From assembly GCF_047663525.1 (NCBI RefSeq), contig NC_092612.1, forward strand, positions 1,087,501-1,151,500: a stretch of DNA of 64,000 nucleotides. Reading direction: 5' to 3'. Below the pieces are notes generated by a model. It made no database searches and was not told the origin of the DNA. It worked only from the letters and a program-made list of their open reading frames with translations. A program made the position numbers and the translations under genes. This stretch comes from Anas platyrhynchos (Eukaryota > Chordata > Aves > Anseriformes > Anatidae). Shown piece after piece: positions 12,501 to 22,880 of the stretch (positions within the stretch are counted from its first letter, which is position 1; the number at the start of each line of letters is the position of its first letter).

Positions 12501-15500
12501 CTCCTCCAAATCGCTTTTTGGCGAGAAGCAAGAGGCTTTCTCGCCGCTTTTGGCACCGGCACGGCGCTGCAGCCCGAACGGCACAGGATCGGTGCTCGGA
12601 TAAAGCAAGCACAAGTGCCAGGCAGGCAGGCACCTTGGGGTAAATGCTTTGTAAACAGCTTTCCGGGCCCAAAGCCATCGCCTATTACACGCAGCCCCAT
12701 GGGCTATGTACCTGCGGTATCTTGGCAGCGCGCTGGGAAGCAGCAGACACATTTACGTGCAACGATTTATCTAAGGAAGAACGGCAACGGGGTGGCCGTC
12801 ACGCTCACCTCGCTGAGGCCTTCAAAACTTCACAAAACTCCCATTTCTTTGCAGATAGGGTATCGGTGACACCACCTCTACCACGCCGTGGGAGCTGGGA
12901 CGCGGAGGCAGCTCTGCCCGGGAAGGATTTACATCTACAGGGCTGGCCTTGCATCAACAAGGCCTCGCATCCTTCCCAAAAAACTTGCATCGAGGCCCAG
13001 AATAGATCTCCGGGGAAGAAGAGTGCCTCATTCGCACTGAAATCCTCAGAAAGATTTCTGTTTGAATAAACAGTCTGCTGTAAAGCTCACAATTGCACAT
13101 TGTTGTTGGCACCCCGTCGGTAAAACCGCCTGGAACGGGGCATCGGGAGCCAGTGTATTCACCCAGCAGCCAGCGTATTTGGGGGGAACACTGCAAAATC
13201 TACACCCAGCTGGATTTCCAGACTCCCAGGGGATAGGAGTTACCCACTTCTGCAATTTGTTGGCCTCTGGGCCATGTCCCTGCACGCAAACAGCAGCAGC
13301 GAGATGGAGGGGTGGTGGAGGGATGGGTGCAGTGCCTTATTCCCTTTCCCTCACAGTCAGCTCTGCCTTCAAGTGTGGAAATTCACTTCCACGGGAATAA
13401 TTTGACCGTAACACAGTTTGGTCACCACAGAATGTGGGTTTTGGGGGCTTTGCTCTCGCGCCTGCCCCGCCGCCTCTGCCCAGCGAGCCGCGGCCCGCGC
13501 AAGAAGTCAACTTGTGAAGGGTTATTATTGAGAGGCTTTTTTGTTATTTTATAAGAAAGCATTCTTTATTTTGCACTAACACCCTTCTCAAAGCTACACG
13601 AGCAGGCTCCCGTCTGGCAGGCAGCAAAGCTGCTTGCGTTTCCTTCACATTTTCCTCTTCCACGGTCCGCATCTCCTCAAAGCGCTTTGATGAAACACCA
13701 CAGCCGGGGATTATTCACCTCACGACAGCCCGCCACAAGAAGCTGCCCCCTACCAGAAGCTGTAAAAGCACTGACTTCATGGAAGGCTTTCATCCCAATT
13801 ACTCTTATCAAATATTTTAAGGCCACGTTGGTGACCGGCCTGGCTGCTGCCCTCCTTCACTGCCGCGTGCGGCCTTCAGCCCCGCTCCTCCGGCATGTCG
13901 GCGAAGAAACGTGACAGACCCCAGGGGAACACAGGGAGACCCAAAGCAAGAAGCAACGCGACAAAGCTAAACTGAAAACCAATCAAAAGGACCAAAAAAA
14001 CAAAAAACAAAACCACCAAGGCAAAAGGGTCCGAAAAGCCCAAGAGCCAGCCAACCTCCTCCTCGCCTCGGCGGCGCCACGCAGCTCGGCCGAGGGCTCC
14101 CACGAAGGACGCGACAACCAAGCCCCAGCCCACTGACACCGGTGTCAATATTTTCGTGAAAGCCTGCCCACCTCATTGGAGAAACCACAATGTCCTGGGC
14201 TGTTAGGAATTCCTGGAGTTCACCGCCTCTGCTGCCGTGACGCCAGCTCGGAACTATGCGGTGTCGCGCTGCTCGCCCCTCGCGACGAGGAGAAGCCTAC
14301 GTCCGAGGCGAACACTGGCATCTTTCAGGCCTCAGGGTTGTAGTTTTCCTCACAATTTGCCGTATTGCCAGCCAGATAAAACCAGACCGGGTATTTCGGA
14401 GAGCTGACCTTTCCTCTCCCTCAGCCCAAACACCAGTACCCGTAACCTCCGTGCTCCTTTCATACCCCACAATCTCTCTCCGAGGGCCATAAAGATAAGG
14501 AATCAGCTAAAAGCTCAGCGCTGCTCACACGGAGCCCACGTGGCGCACGTTCACCTAACTTTCTATTCTCCTTTTTCTTCAGAAAAGTGCAGCTGTTCAA
14601 TGCTTTGTCCAGCCAACCCCCAAGCAGGCAACCAGCAGCACCTTCGGCAGGTCTGCAGGCTGCGGCTCCTCATCTTCAGCACAGCATCCCCTGAGGCAGA
14701 GCCAAAATATTCAGATTCTGCCCCAAACAGGTGACAGGCCAGGCCTGGACAGACAGGTGATGTTGGAGGCTGCCATAACCTGGAGGGAAGGAAGCGCTGT
14801 CCCAAAACTGGCTCCTTTTTTAGGATGTGAACATCTCCAAGAGCCTCTTCCCAACATCACCTGCCACGGGATGCTGCATGTGGGCATGCAATAACGTTAG
14901 GAAACCCAAACCTCTGGGAATTCACACATTTTTAGGGCAGCCTGGCATGATGTTGGACTCACCGAAGGGCCATCGCCAGCCCCCTCGCTTCAGCGGCGTC
15001 CCCTTTCCAGCAATTCTCCGAGTGCCCCCGCAGACAGAGACAGCTTTATTAGGACGAGTGCAAAACACCTACCCCACAGGGATGTCACAATATTGCGTTA
15101 GCTAATGCTTGTAAAATGCTATAAAAAGCTTAATTAAGCCTCGCCCTTATGAGACATTGGAAGGACTCTCAGGCTTGTTGCGCAGGCAGCAGCCAGCACC
15201 GCGCAGCACAGGCATGAGCCCGGGAAGCGTCTACGTTTCAGAAACAATCTTGGGGAAAAACCCCAAAAAAGCATCAAGAGCATTCACCTCACAGTCAGAG
15301 GCAAGGATCCCGGTCAGCATTTTAAATGTTCACCTGCAAAAGAGCCCAAGGATCTGATCTAACAAATAACAACCTAACCACGCGCAGGGACGGATCCTGA
15401 CGTGACCGAGCACCAGCTGCACGACTGAAGAGCCGCCGCCGCCATGAGCCTCCCCGGCTTCTGCTTCCAAAGCATATAAAAAGCCCTTTACGACCTGCTT

Positions 15501-18500
15501 ACATGAGGGCAAAGCGTGTGCGTTCGGTGCTGCCACAATAACTGCTCACAGGGAGCAGATAAGGCAGGAGCTGGCGAGGCGCTAAGCACCCCGTGCTGCT
15601 GCCCTGCACGGACGCGCTCGCTGCGCCCGTAACGTCACCGTCCTCCGCTTGGGGACCACTTCTAACCAAAGCAGGGGAAGGGAGAGCTCACAGCAGGATC
15701 CTCCAGAAGGATCTGCAGAAATCACAGCCCCTGGCACCAGGACCAAGAGTCCTTCATCTGCACGGCCGGGCGCAGGCTGAGCTTCTCCCCCGAGCCTGCC
15801 ACGAACGCCGTGATGCGAAGTTCCTCTGTGTGGGCAAGCTCCCAAAGAGGCCCGGGTTTAGGTACAGCAGAATTAGTCGCTCGCATCTCTGAAGACCGTA
15901 TTCGGAAGTGTATTAATTCAGTTTCAATGGGGTTTGGGCTTGTTTTAAAAGATTGGCATTATATTGTGCTCTCTTGTTTGCTCATGCCATTCTTATTGCG
16001 CTGGGCTTCAGCAGCGCAGACTCAAAACAAAGCTAAAAGGCTATTACCAAATTATCCCCCCAAACATGAGCTGTTTCTAAAATGCCAAAGCCGCAGGGTG
16101 TTGCTTAAATCAACAAAAGGAAGGAAAAGAGAAGAGGAAAGGTTAGCAAACCACCCAGCACCCCTCCTGGTACGCGTGGGTACTTCAGGCCGCCGCACCG
16201 AGATCCCCCATCGGGCTCGGAGGCGTTTCACAGAACTGCCAGCGAATGGTTTCAGCCTGATTCACTGTTTTTCATTGTCCTGTCCAGAAAGGATGACTGA
16301 GTTCATTGCTACTGGAAATATTTCACCCTGTTTTGCTGTCGTGTCTGAACACGCCGTCATACTTCACAAGCATGGGTCCTCTACCAGCCTCGGAAGGGAA
16401 CGAGCCGCCAGCGTTAGCTCATGCCAGAGATGATTCCTGCATGAGAAAACCTTCTCCCCCCAGCCAAGACCCGAGGTTTCATCCCCGCAACCTCCAGAGA
16501 GGATTAAATCTCCTCGGCACCTCACAGTGACGCACCGAGCGCTTCCAGAAACTGTTCCCAGGGCTCTGCTTGGCACCGAACCACCCCGGGCAGGACCCGC
16601 CAGCCGCTTTATCAGCTCTGTGCAAACACACAAGGGAGGGAAGCACGGGGACACAAACTTACACCTGGACACAGCTCCGCTGCTAAAAACCTCCCGAATT
16701 GCAGACATTTAGGAGCCGTCGTAACTCGACTTGCCTGGGCAATAGCTCTGCCCTGTTCCTTGAAGGCCAATCTTACCAAGACCAGCAGCATGAAATCGTC
16801 AGTCCCAGCACAAAAGCGGGGTGAATAGGAGCAGAAATGGAGCAGTATTTATTTTTTAGCCGGTCTCACCAAGCTGCCCGTCAGGCTGATGCTGAGGAAG
16901 GGGTCGGAGGGTGGCAAACCCACGAGCCCCAGCTCCCGAGGTCCGAACCCGACCACCAGCACGGGAGAGGGCTCTCAGAGGTGCCTCACGTATGTTTGGG
17001 TCCTAAAATAAAACGAAAGTAAGAAAAAGGTGTCTGCCTTCAGGGCTCGGGCATCCGTTTCCCGTTCACCCGAGGCAGCAGGACACAGCAACCAAAACCA
17101 CGTAAGGAAACTCCACGGCTTCAGCCCAAGGAAAACGCTTCCTTCTGTGTGAAAAGACACTTCTCTTCGCCTTTCACTTTTAAACTCCGGCTTTTAAGTC
17201 AACATCTTGAAAGGTATTAGCCACCGAAGATGACTTTCATCCCGGAGTGCATTTGAATTCCTCCTCTGCACTGCCAGCGTTGTGATTTTAAGCCGGATTG
17301 GGGTTGGATGGGCGCGTTTCCCGGGCTGGGTGCTGAAAGCTGTTTCCTTACGATTGGGGATGCCAACGGCGCGCCGCGCTCGAGCGCGCGGGGTCGCAGG
17401 GAGCCTCTGAGTCACCGAACGTCAGCTAACGAGGAGCAGAACAAAGAACAGCGAGGCCGTGGGCTACGTGGGGGCGAACAAGACCACAACAAAGGCTTTG
17501 GGGAGCAGAATTTGCCCGATCCATCGCTAGGCTCACATCACTGATCGCTTTAATTCGCGAGGCACGGGTAGAAGCCTCGCACCGGGACACTCCGCGCTCT
17601 GCTAGCTCCCCACCTACAGACGGCACCGAGATTTTTTCACATTACCTCTGGGCTGCTCCGTGCTCCTTTTCAGCAAGGTCTCGCCGTGCTCCTGCCCCTC
17701 GCCGCGCACCGGGACCCAGCGGAGCGAGGTAGAGATTACGCCGAGCGGCCGTGAGTCACACGCGGCTCGGCGCCGTAATGAGCTTGATCCTCAAACAGGA
17801 TTTCTTGCTCGGTCACCACACCCATAGAAACAGAGAGTGAAAGCTGGGCAGCCACCGCCGGGATGCCTCCACCTAACTCCGGGACGAGGAGGCAGCAAAC
17901 CTCGGAGCGGGGCCCTCCAAAGCACTTGGGGACCTTTGCTGAGAGCCAACGCACGGCTCTTTTGGTTTTTAACAACCACACGAGTGAAAAAAAGCCCTCA
18001 CCACGCACCTGAGGTGTTTTCAAAGCTGGCTCAAGTCCCGTAAATGCTAAAAAATCACAAGGAAACATATTTTTTCTGGATCTCTATGCTGCAGAAGGTG
18101 CTGCAGAGCTATCGCTGCCGGCTCAGGACCCGAAACCCAGCAGCAGCTCGCTGCCACCATGCCCCGGGAGGAATCCCCCAGCTGCTGCTCTCCTGCCCTG
18201 CGGGGCTCCCCTGCGAGGTCCCAGCAGCCGAAGCGAGCAGCAGACCTCGATGCGAAGCTGATGTTGCTCCTAAATTCAAAAAAATCGACCCCCAAAAGCG
18301 GCGTTGAAGGGCGCTTACCTGCAAAGCAGAGCTTGCCTCGCGCCCGACGAAAGCTTCGCGATGCAACCCAGAGGCCAGAACTGCAGCGCCCTGAGCAGCC
18401 CCCGGCCGCGCTGCCCGAGACCTGCTCTTTATTTAATAAGCCTTATCAGGAGAGCTCCTCCAAAATAAGCTCCTCGCGTGGCTCCGCTCCAAATGAGCTG

Positions 18501-21426
18501 GACGGGAAGCCTCGAGGGAGGCTCCTCGCTGCTGCCTCCTGCCCCCAGTCCCTGAGAAGCCCCCGCTGTGACTCAGGTCACCCCACACACACCGGGGTGC
18601 CTGAATTCGGTGCAAGGAGCCCCTTTTGCAACAAAAAAACCTCCACGGGACCTCCACCACGGGGAGCAGCTTTCCCAAAACGCTGCTCCTCCAGAGGGCC
18701 AGGGCGCAGGAGAGGCAGCAGCGAGGCGAGGGTCGCCTTTTGGAAACTTTCGCCGGGATCCCTGCGACCGTTTTCACGCGCGCGGCTTCCCTGAGAAGCA
18801 CGCCCTGTCCTATTTCCACGGGCCGCAGCCACCTGCTCGCCTTTGCTCTAAATTCAGCTGCGCTAATTTCGACTTCCAGACGATTCTCCAGCTCGGATCG
18901 AAACCCGTGCCCGCAGCAGCACGGGAACAGAGCTGCAAAGCCACGGAAAAGCCGGCTTCAAAGGCCCTGCTGCCCCCCCGCCCCACCGGGCGCTGTTCTT
19001 CAGCAACTCCTCTTCCCAGAGGCTTTTTCGGGAGAAATCCTAAAGCCAAAATTTCTGCTCCGAGCCTCTGCTGAAGCCTTGGTGGAAATTTCACCCCGAG
19101 AGGCCGACGGAGACATCGGCGGGGCTCGCGGGAGCAGGGCGAGAGCCAGGAGGACGGCGAACTCCTGGCACCAGGACACAAAATTGAGGCTCTGGGAGGA
19201 TTTCAGCCCAAATTTTGCAAGGATTTGGGCACACAGCTCCTCGCCACCTCCCCCCGTGGTCCCTCAGCTTCTGCAGCAGGCAAAAAAAAAACACAACGCG
19301 CGCTCGTGTGTTTTAAACACCAAATTTCCCCAAAGAGCAGCTCCGCCAGTGCATTTTCCATCACGAACATCCCGAATCTCCCGAGCGAGGAGCTTTTTCC
19401 TCGCTGTGCTGTGGGGACGACTCGCGAGGGGCAGAGAGGAGCCGGCTGCCCGCGCTCCCGTCCCAACTTTGCCGCTGCGCCTCTCCCTGCCAGCTGCTTC
19501 CCTCGCACCCACTTGAAATGTCAGCTTTTGTTAAGCTGAAACTCTTAACTCCGAGCCTGGCCTTACAATTAGCACCACAAGGCGGGTTTGTGTTTTTTGT
19601 TTTTTTTTTCTTTTTGCCTTTTTTTTTCCTCCTCTAAAGCAGCACACCAAGTTTTCACACCCCGAGCGCCGCCGCTGCTCCGGGGGCAGCGAGAACGGCG
19701 AGGCAGGAAACAAACCCCGGCTCCTAGAGGAGAGAAATTCGACATCAGCAGCCACCCGATGTCAATAATCCCAATAAAGTTTTTAAAACTTTCACTCCTC
19801 CTGCTCTGCCACTTCAGCTGAGGGCAGCAGCTTGATTTGTGCTCAGCCCCACGACTCCGAGCTGCAAACCATGCTCCGAGCAGGGCCACAGCTCCTGACG
19901 GTGCCCAGGGTGCTCAGCACCCAAAAACCATCCCAAAAAGCCCCCGACAGCTTTGCCACAGCTCCAAACCCTCGGCAGGATCAAACTCCGTGTGTCCTCC
20001 TGCTCCGGTTTGAGCACAACCGCGGCGCTTCGAAGCCACGTGGATTTCCAGAGTGCTGATCCCCCCCAGCTCTGGGCGACGCCAGGGGAAAACGAGGAGA
20101 TTTTGGCACGAAATCGCTGCGGGTGAGGGCGTTTGAAGAGCCCAGCACCACGCTGAGCCCCTCTCCACCTCCGTCCCGTGTCCTCCCCAGGGCGCTGCTG
20201 GAGCCTGAATTATTCAGGTCCAGCTCCGCCAGGAGACACGGACACGGATCCGGACACGGATACCTGCACCTCGGGGGAGAGGCACCGCGGCCGGCGGGGA
20301 CCCGAGCGGAGGAGAGGCTGCTCGAGGGATCCTCGTGGGGAAGAAGGGGGCCGGGGGTTCCTCATGGGGAGAAACAGGGACGTGGGGGGCTGGGGGGCTC
20401 CTCAGGGAGATGGGGGCTCCGTGGGGGCTCCTGATGGGGAGAAACAGGGCTGGGGGGGGGGCTCAGGGGGACGAACGGGGACAGGGGGTGCTGGGGGGGC
20501 TCCTCACGGAGACAAAAACGGACACGGGAGTCCTCAAGGGGATGAATGGGGACAGGGGGGTCCTGGGGGGCTCCTCACGGGGATGGGGGCTCCTGGGGGG
20601 GCTCCTCAAGGGGTCAAATGAGGAAAAGGATATCCTCGGGGGGGGGTAAGAAGAGAGATGGGGGCTCCTTATGGGGCTGAAGAGGAATGGGGGGTTCATC
20701 GGGGGGGCAAACGGGGACAGGGGCACCCTGGGGGGGCTCCTTGGGGGCGGGGGGTGTAATCAAGAGCTCCTCAGGGGGAAAAACGGGGACAGGGGGATCC
20801 TCGGGGGGACAAATGGGGATGGGGGGGGCCCTTGGGGGGCTCCTCAAGGGGATGGGGGCGCCTCGGGGCGTGCCCCAGGGGGACAAACGGGGCCGGGGGG
20901 GGGACAAACGGGGCCGGGGGGGGACAAACGGGGCCGGGGGGGGACAAACGGGGACAGGGGGATCCTCGGGGGGCTCCCCACGGGGCCGAACCGGGCCGGG
21001 GGGTGTCCGGGGGGGGCTCCTCGGGGGGCTCCTAACGGGGCCCCACGGCCCCGGGGCGCGGCCGCGCTCGGGGCCCGGCGACGGCAGCGAGGCCCCCACG
21101 GGGCCGTGTGCGGGACCCTCCCGGAGCCGGGGGGAGCCCGGGGGGAGCCCGGAGAGGGGCGGCCGGGCCTCACCGGGGGTCTCGGGACCCCCCCCCGGAG
21201 CCTCCGGTACCGGGCACCGGGCACGGCCCCGGCCTCACCGGGACCCCCCGGGCCCGGTAGTTGGGGGCCCAAAGGGCACCGCGGACCCCGCTGGGCCCAA
21301 CCCCGACCCCGACCCCGGCCCCACCGGGAACCGGCGGCGGGGCCCCGGTACCGGGCACCCCCCCCCCTCCCAACCCCTACGGCCCGGTGGGACCCGGAGA
21401 ACGCCCCGAGCCGCCGGGATCGTTAC
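9503..21426 (-). other. OTUD7B intron 1 (predicted), 11.9 kb
   Basis: No coding exon was recognised between the predicted first exon and the ATG exon. The part from about 17.33 to 19.53 kb is GC- and CpG-rich with long chance open frames and could hold a second promoter or an alternative 5' exon, but no clear exon stands out. The right end is the G-rich minisatellite. Confidence 0.55.
20380..21060. repeat. G-rich minisatellite inside OTUD7B intron 1
   Basis: Irregular tandem units are built from GGGGACAAACGGGGACAGGGGG, GATCCTCGGGGGGCTCC and related words. Four nearly identical 19-20 base copies of GGGACAAACGGGGCCGGGG lie at about 20879-20960. Many runs of four or more G occur on the plus strand, so G-quadruplex formation is likely on the strand that serves as template for OTUD7B. 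Long open frames across it are repeat artefacts. Confidence 0.85.
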
Positions 21427-21780
21427 CTGCGAGCGGCTCCATGCCGCACCCGGGGCCGCTGCCGCCGCCGAGGCCGAGGCCGCGCTCCCGGAGGAAGCGG
21501 AGGGGACCGGGACCGGGACCGGGAGGGGGGGGGGGGGGCGGCGGAGGGGGGCGGAACGCCTTGCACCGCCCCCGTGCCCGCCCGGAACGTTGACGCCGCC
21601 CCCGCGGCCGCCCGGAGCGCTTTCGCGGGAGCACGCGGCCTCCTCCGCCCCGCCCCCCTCCCCCCCCCCCGCTCTGGGCAGAGCCAATGGCGGCGCGGCT
21701 CAGGCCCCGCCCCGGCGGCGGCGCTGGGCGCATGCGCGGGGTGGGAGGGGGGGAGGGAGGGGGAGGGAGGGGCGGGGCTT
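21050..21780 (-). promoter_or_regulatory. CpG-island promoter, probably of OTUD7B
   Basis: This is a very CpG-dense block with classical housekeeping elements. There is a CCAAT box merged with a YY1-like ATGGCGGC (21683-21694), a perfect NRF1-type palindrome GCGCATGCGC (21728-21737), and GC boxes GGGGCGGGGC from about 21768 to 21815. There is no TATA box. The elements lie upstream (higher coordinates) of the predicted minus-strand first exon, which suits OTUD7B. Divergent antisense transcription is possible. Confidence 0.7.
21427..21600 (-). other. OTUD7B: Predicted OTUD7B non-coding first exon with a six-codon uORF (5' edge approximate)
   Basis: In the CpG-rich block the minus strand has a clean donor, GCAG followed by GTAACG, with the last exon base at 21427. 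The nearest in-frame ATG (21442) reads MEPLA and is 16 bases from the donor. Joined to the next exon at 9502 it gives MEPLAD and then a stop, so this exon cannot extend the OTUD7B protein. It would add a short upstream open reading frame. The transcription start is not defined by sequence; 21600 is a guess. Assignment to OTUD7B rests on strand, position and the lack of another acceptor gene; RNA data would settle it. Confidence 0.55.
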
Positions 21781-21839
21781 CAAGGCTGGGGGCGGGGCCT
21801 GGGGGCGGGGCCTCTCTGTAGGGCAGGGAGGGGGGCTTA

Positions 21840-22880
21840 GGGGGGGCTTAGGGGGGTCTGTGCCCCTGTATGGGGCCTTTATGGGGTCTGTGCCCGGTCT
21901 GTGCCCCTGTATGGGGCCCCTACAGGGCCTTTATGGGGTCTGCACCCTTGTATGGGGGCTTAATGGGGTCTTTATGGGGACTTTATGGGGTCTGGGCTCC
22001 TCTATGGGGCCTGTATGGGGCCTCAATGGGGTCTGCACCTCTTTATGGGGCCTTTATGGGGTCTGTATGGGGTCTGCACCCCTGTATGGGGCCTGTATGG
22101 GGCCTCAATGGGGTCTGCACCCCTTGTATGGGGTCTCTATGGGGTCTGCACCCTTGTATGGGGCCTTTATGGGGTCTTCATTGGGCCTTTATGGGGTCTG
22201 GACTCCTGTATGGGGCCTTTATGGAGCCTCAATGGGGTCTGCACCTCTTTATGGAGCCTTTATGGGGCCTCAATGGGGTCTGCACCCCTGTATGGGGCCT
22301 TTATGGGGCCTCAGTGGGGTCTGCACCTCTTTATGGAGCCTTTATGGGGTCTGTATGGGGTCTGCACCCCTGTATGGGGCCTTTATGGGGCCTCAATGGG
22401 GTCTGCACCCCTTGTATGGGGTCTCTATGGGGTCTGCACCCTTGTATGGGGCCTTTATGGGGTCTTCATTGGGCCTTTATGGGGTCTGGACTCCTGTATG
22501 GGGCCTTTATGGAGCCTCAATGGGGTCTGCACCTCTTTATAGGGCCTTTATGGGGCCTCAATGGGGTCTGCATACCTGTACGAGGCCTTAATGGGACCTT
22601 AATGGGGTCTGAGCCCCTCTATGGGGCCTTTATGGGGTCTTTATGGGGTCTGCACCCCTGTATGGGGCCTGCATGGGGCCTGGGCCCCATGGGGTTTCTG
22701 TGGGGTCTGCAGCCCTCTATCGGGCCTGTACCCCTGTGTGGGGCCTTAATAGGGTCTGGACCCTGTTACGGGCATTGTGTGACATCTGTACCTGTTACAG
22801 GCCCTTAATGGGACCCGCACCCCTCTATGGGGTCTGAGCCGCTGTGTGGGGTCTGTGCAGGGCCTGTACCCTTTATGGGG
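21840..22880. repeat. TATGGGGCCTT-type minisatellite with 288-base higher-order period
   Basis: About 1 kb is made of short degenerate units such as TATGGGGCCTT, TATGGGGTCTG and CAATGGGGTCTGCACCCC. A longer block beginning near 22112 reappears about 288 bases later (near 22400) almost base for base, so units were amplified as a larger block. The plus strand is G-rich. Several plus frames stay open because the unit rarely contains a stop; the apparent MGSAPLYGAF-like protein repeats are not taken as a gene. Confidence 0.9.

Noticed and set aside
18626..19516. Plus-strand open frame of 296 codons
   Set aside because: Low-stop GC-rich DNA inside OTUD7B intron 1. The translation has no recognisable domain and overlaps other long chance frames.
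20671..21840. Plus-strand open frame of 389 codons
   Set aside because: Gly/Pro/Arg-rich translation of GC-rich and repeat DNA, antisense to the predicted OTUD7B first exon.
20687..22591. Plus-strand open frame of 634 codons with repeated MGSAPLYGAF-like words
   Set aside because: It runs through two G-rich minisatellites and the CpG island. Overlapping frames are open for the same reason, and composition follows the repeat unit. There is no domain, splice or start signal.
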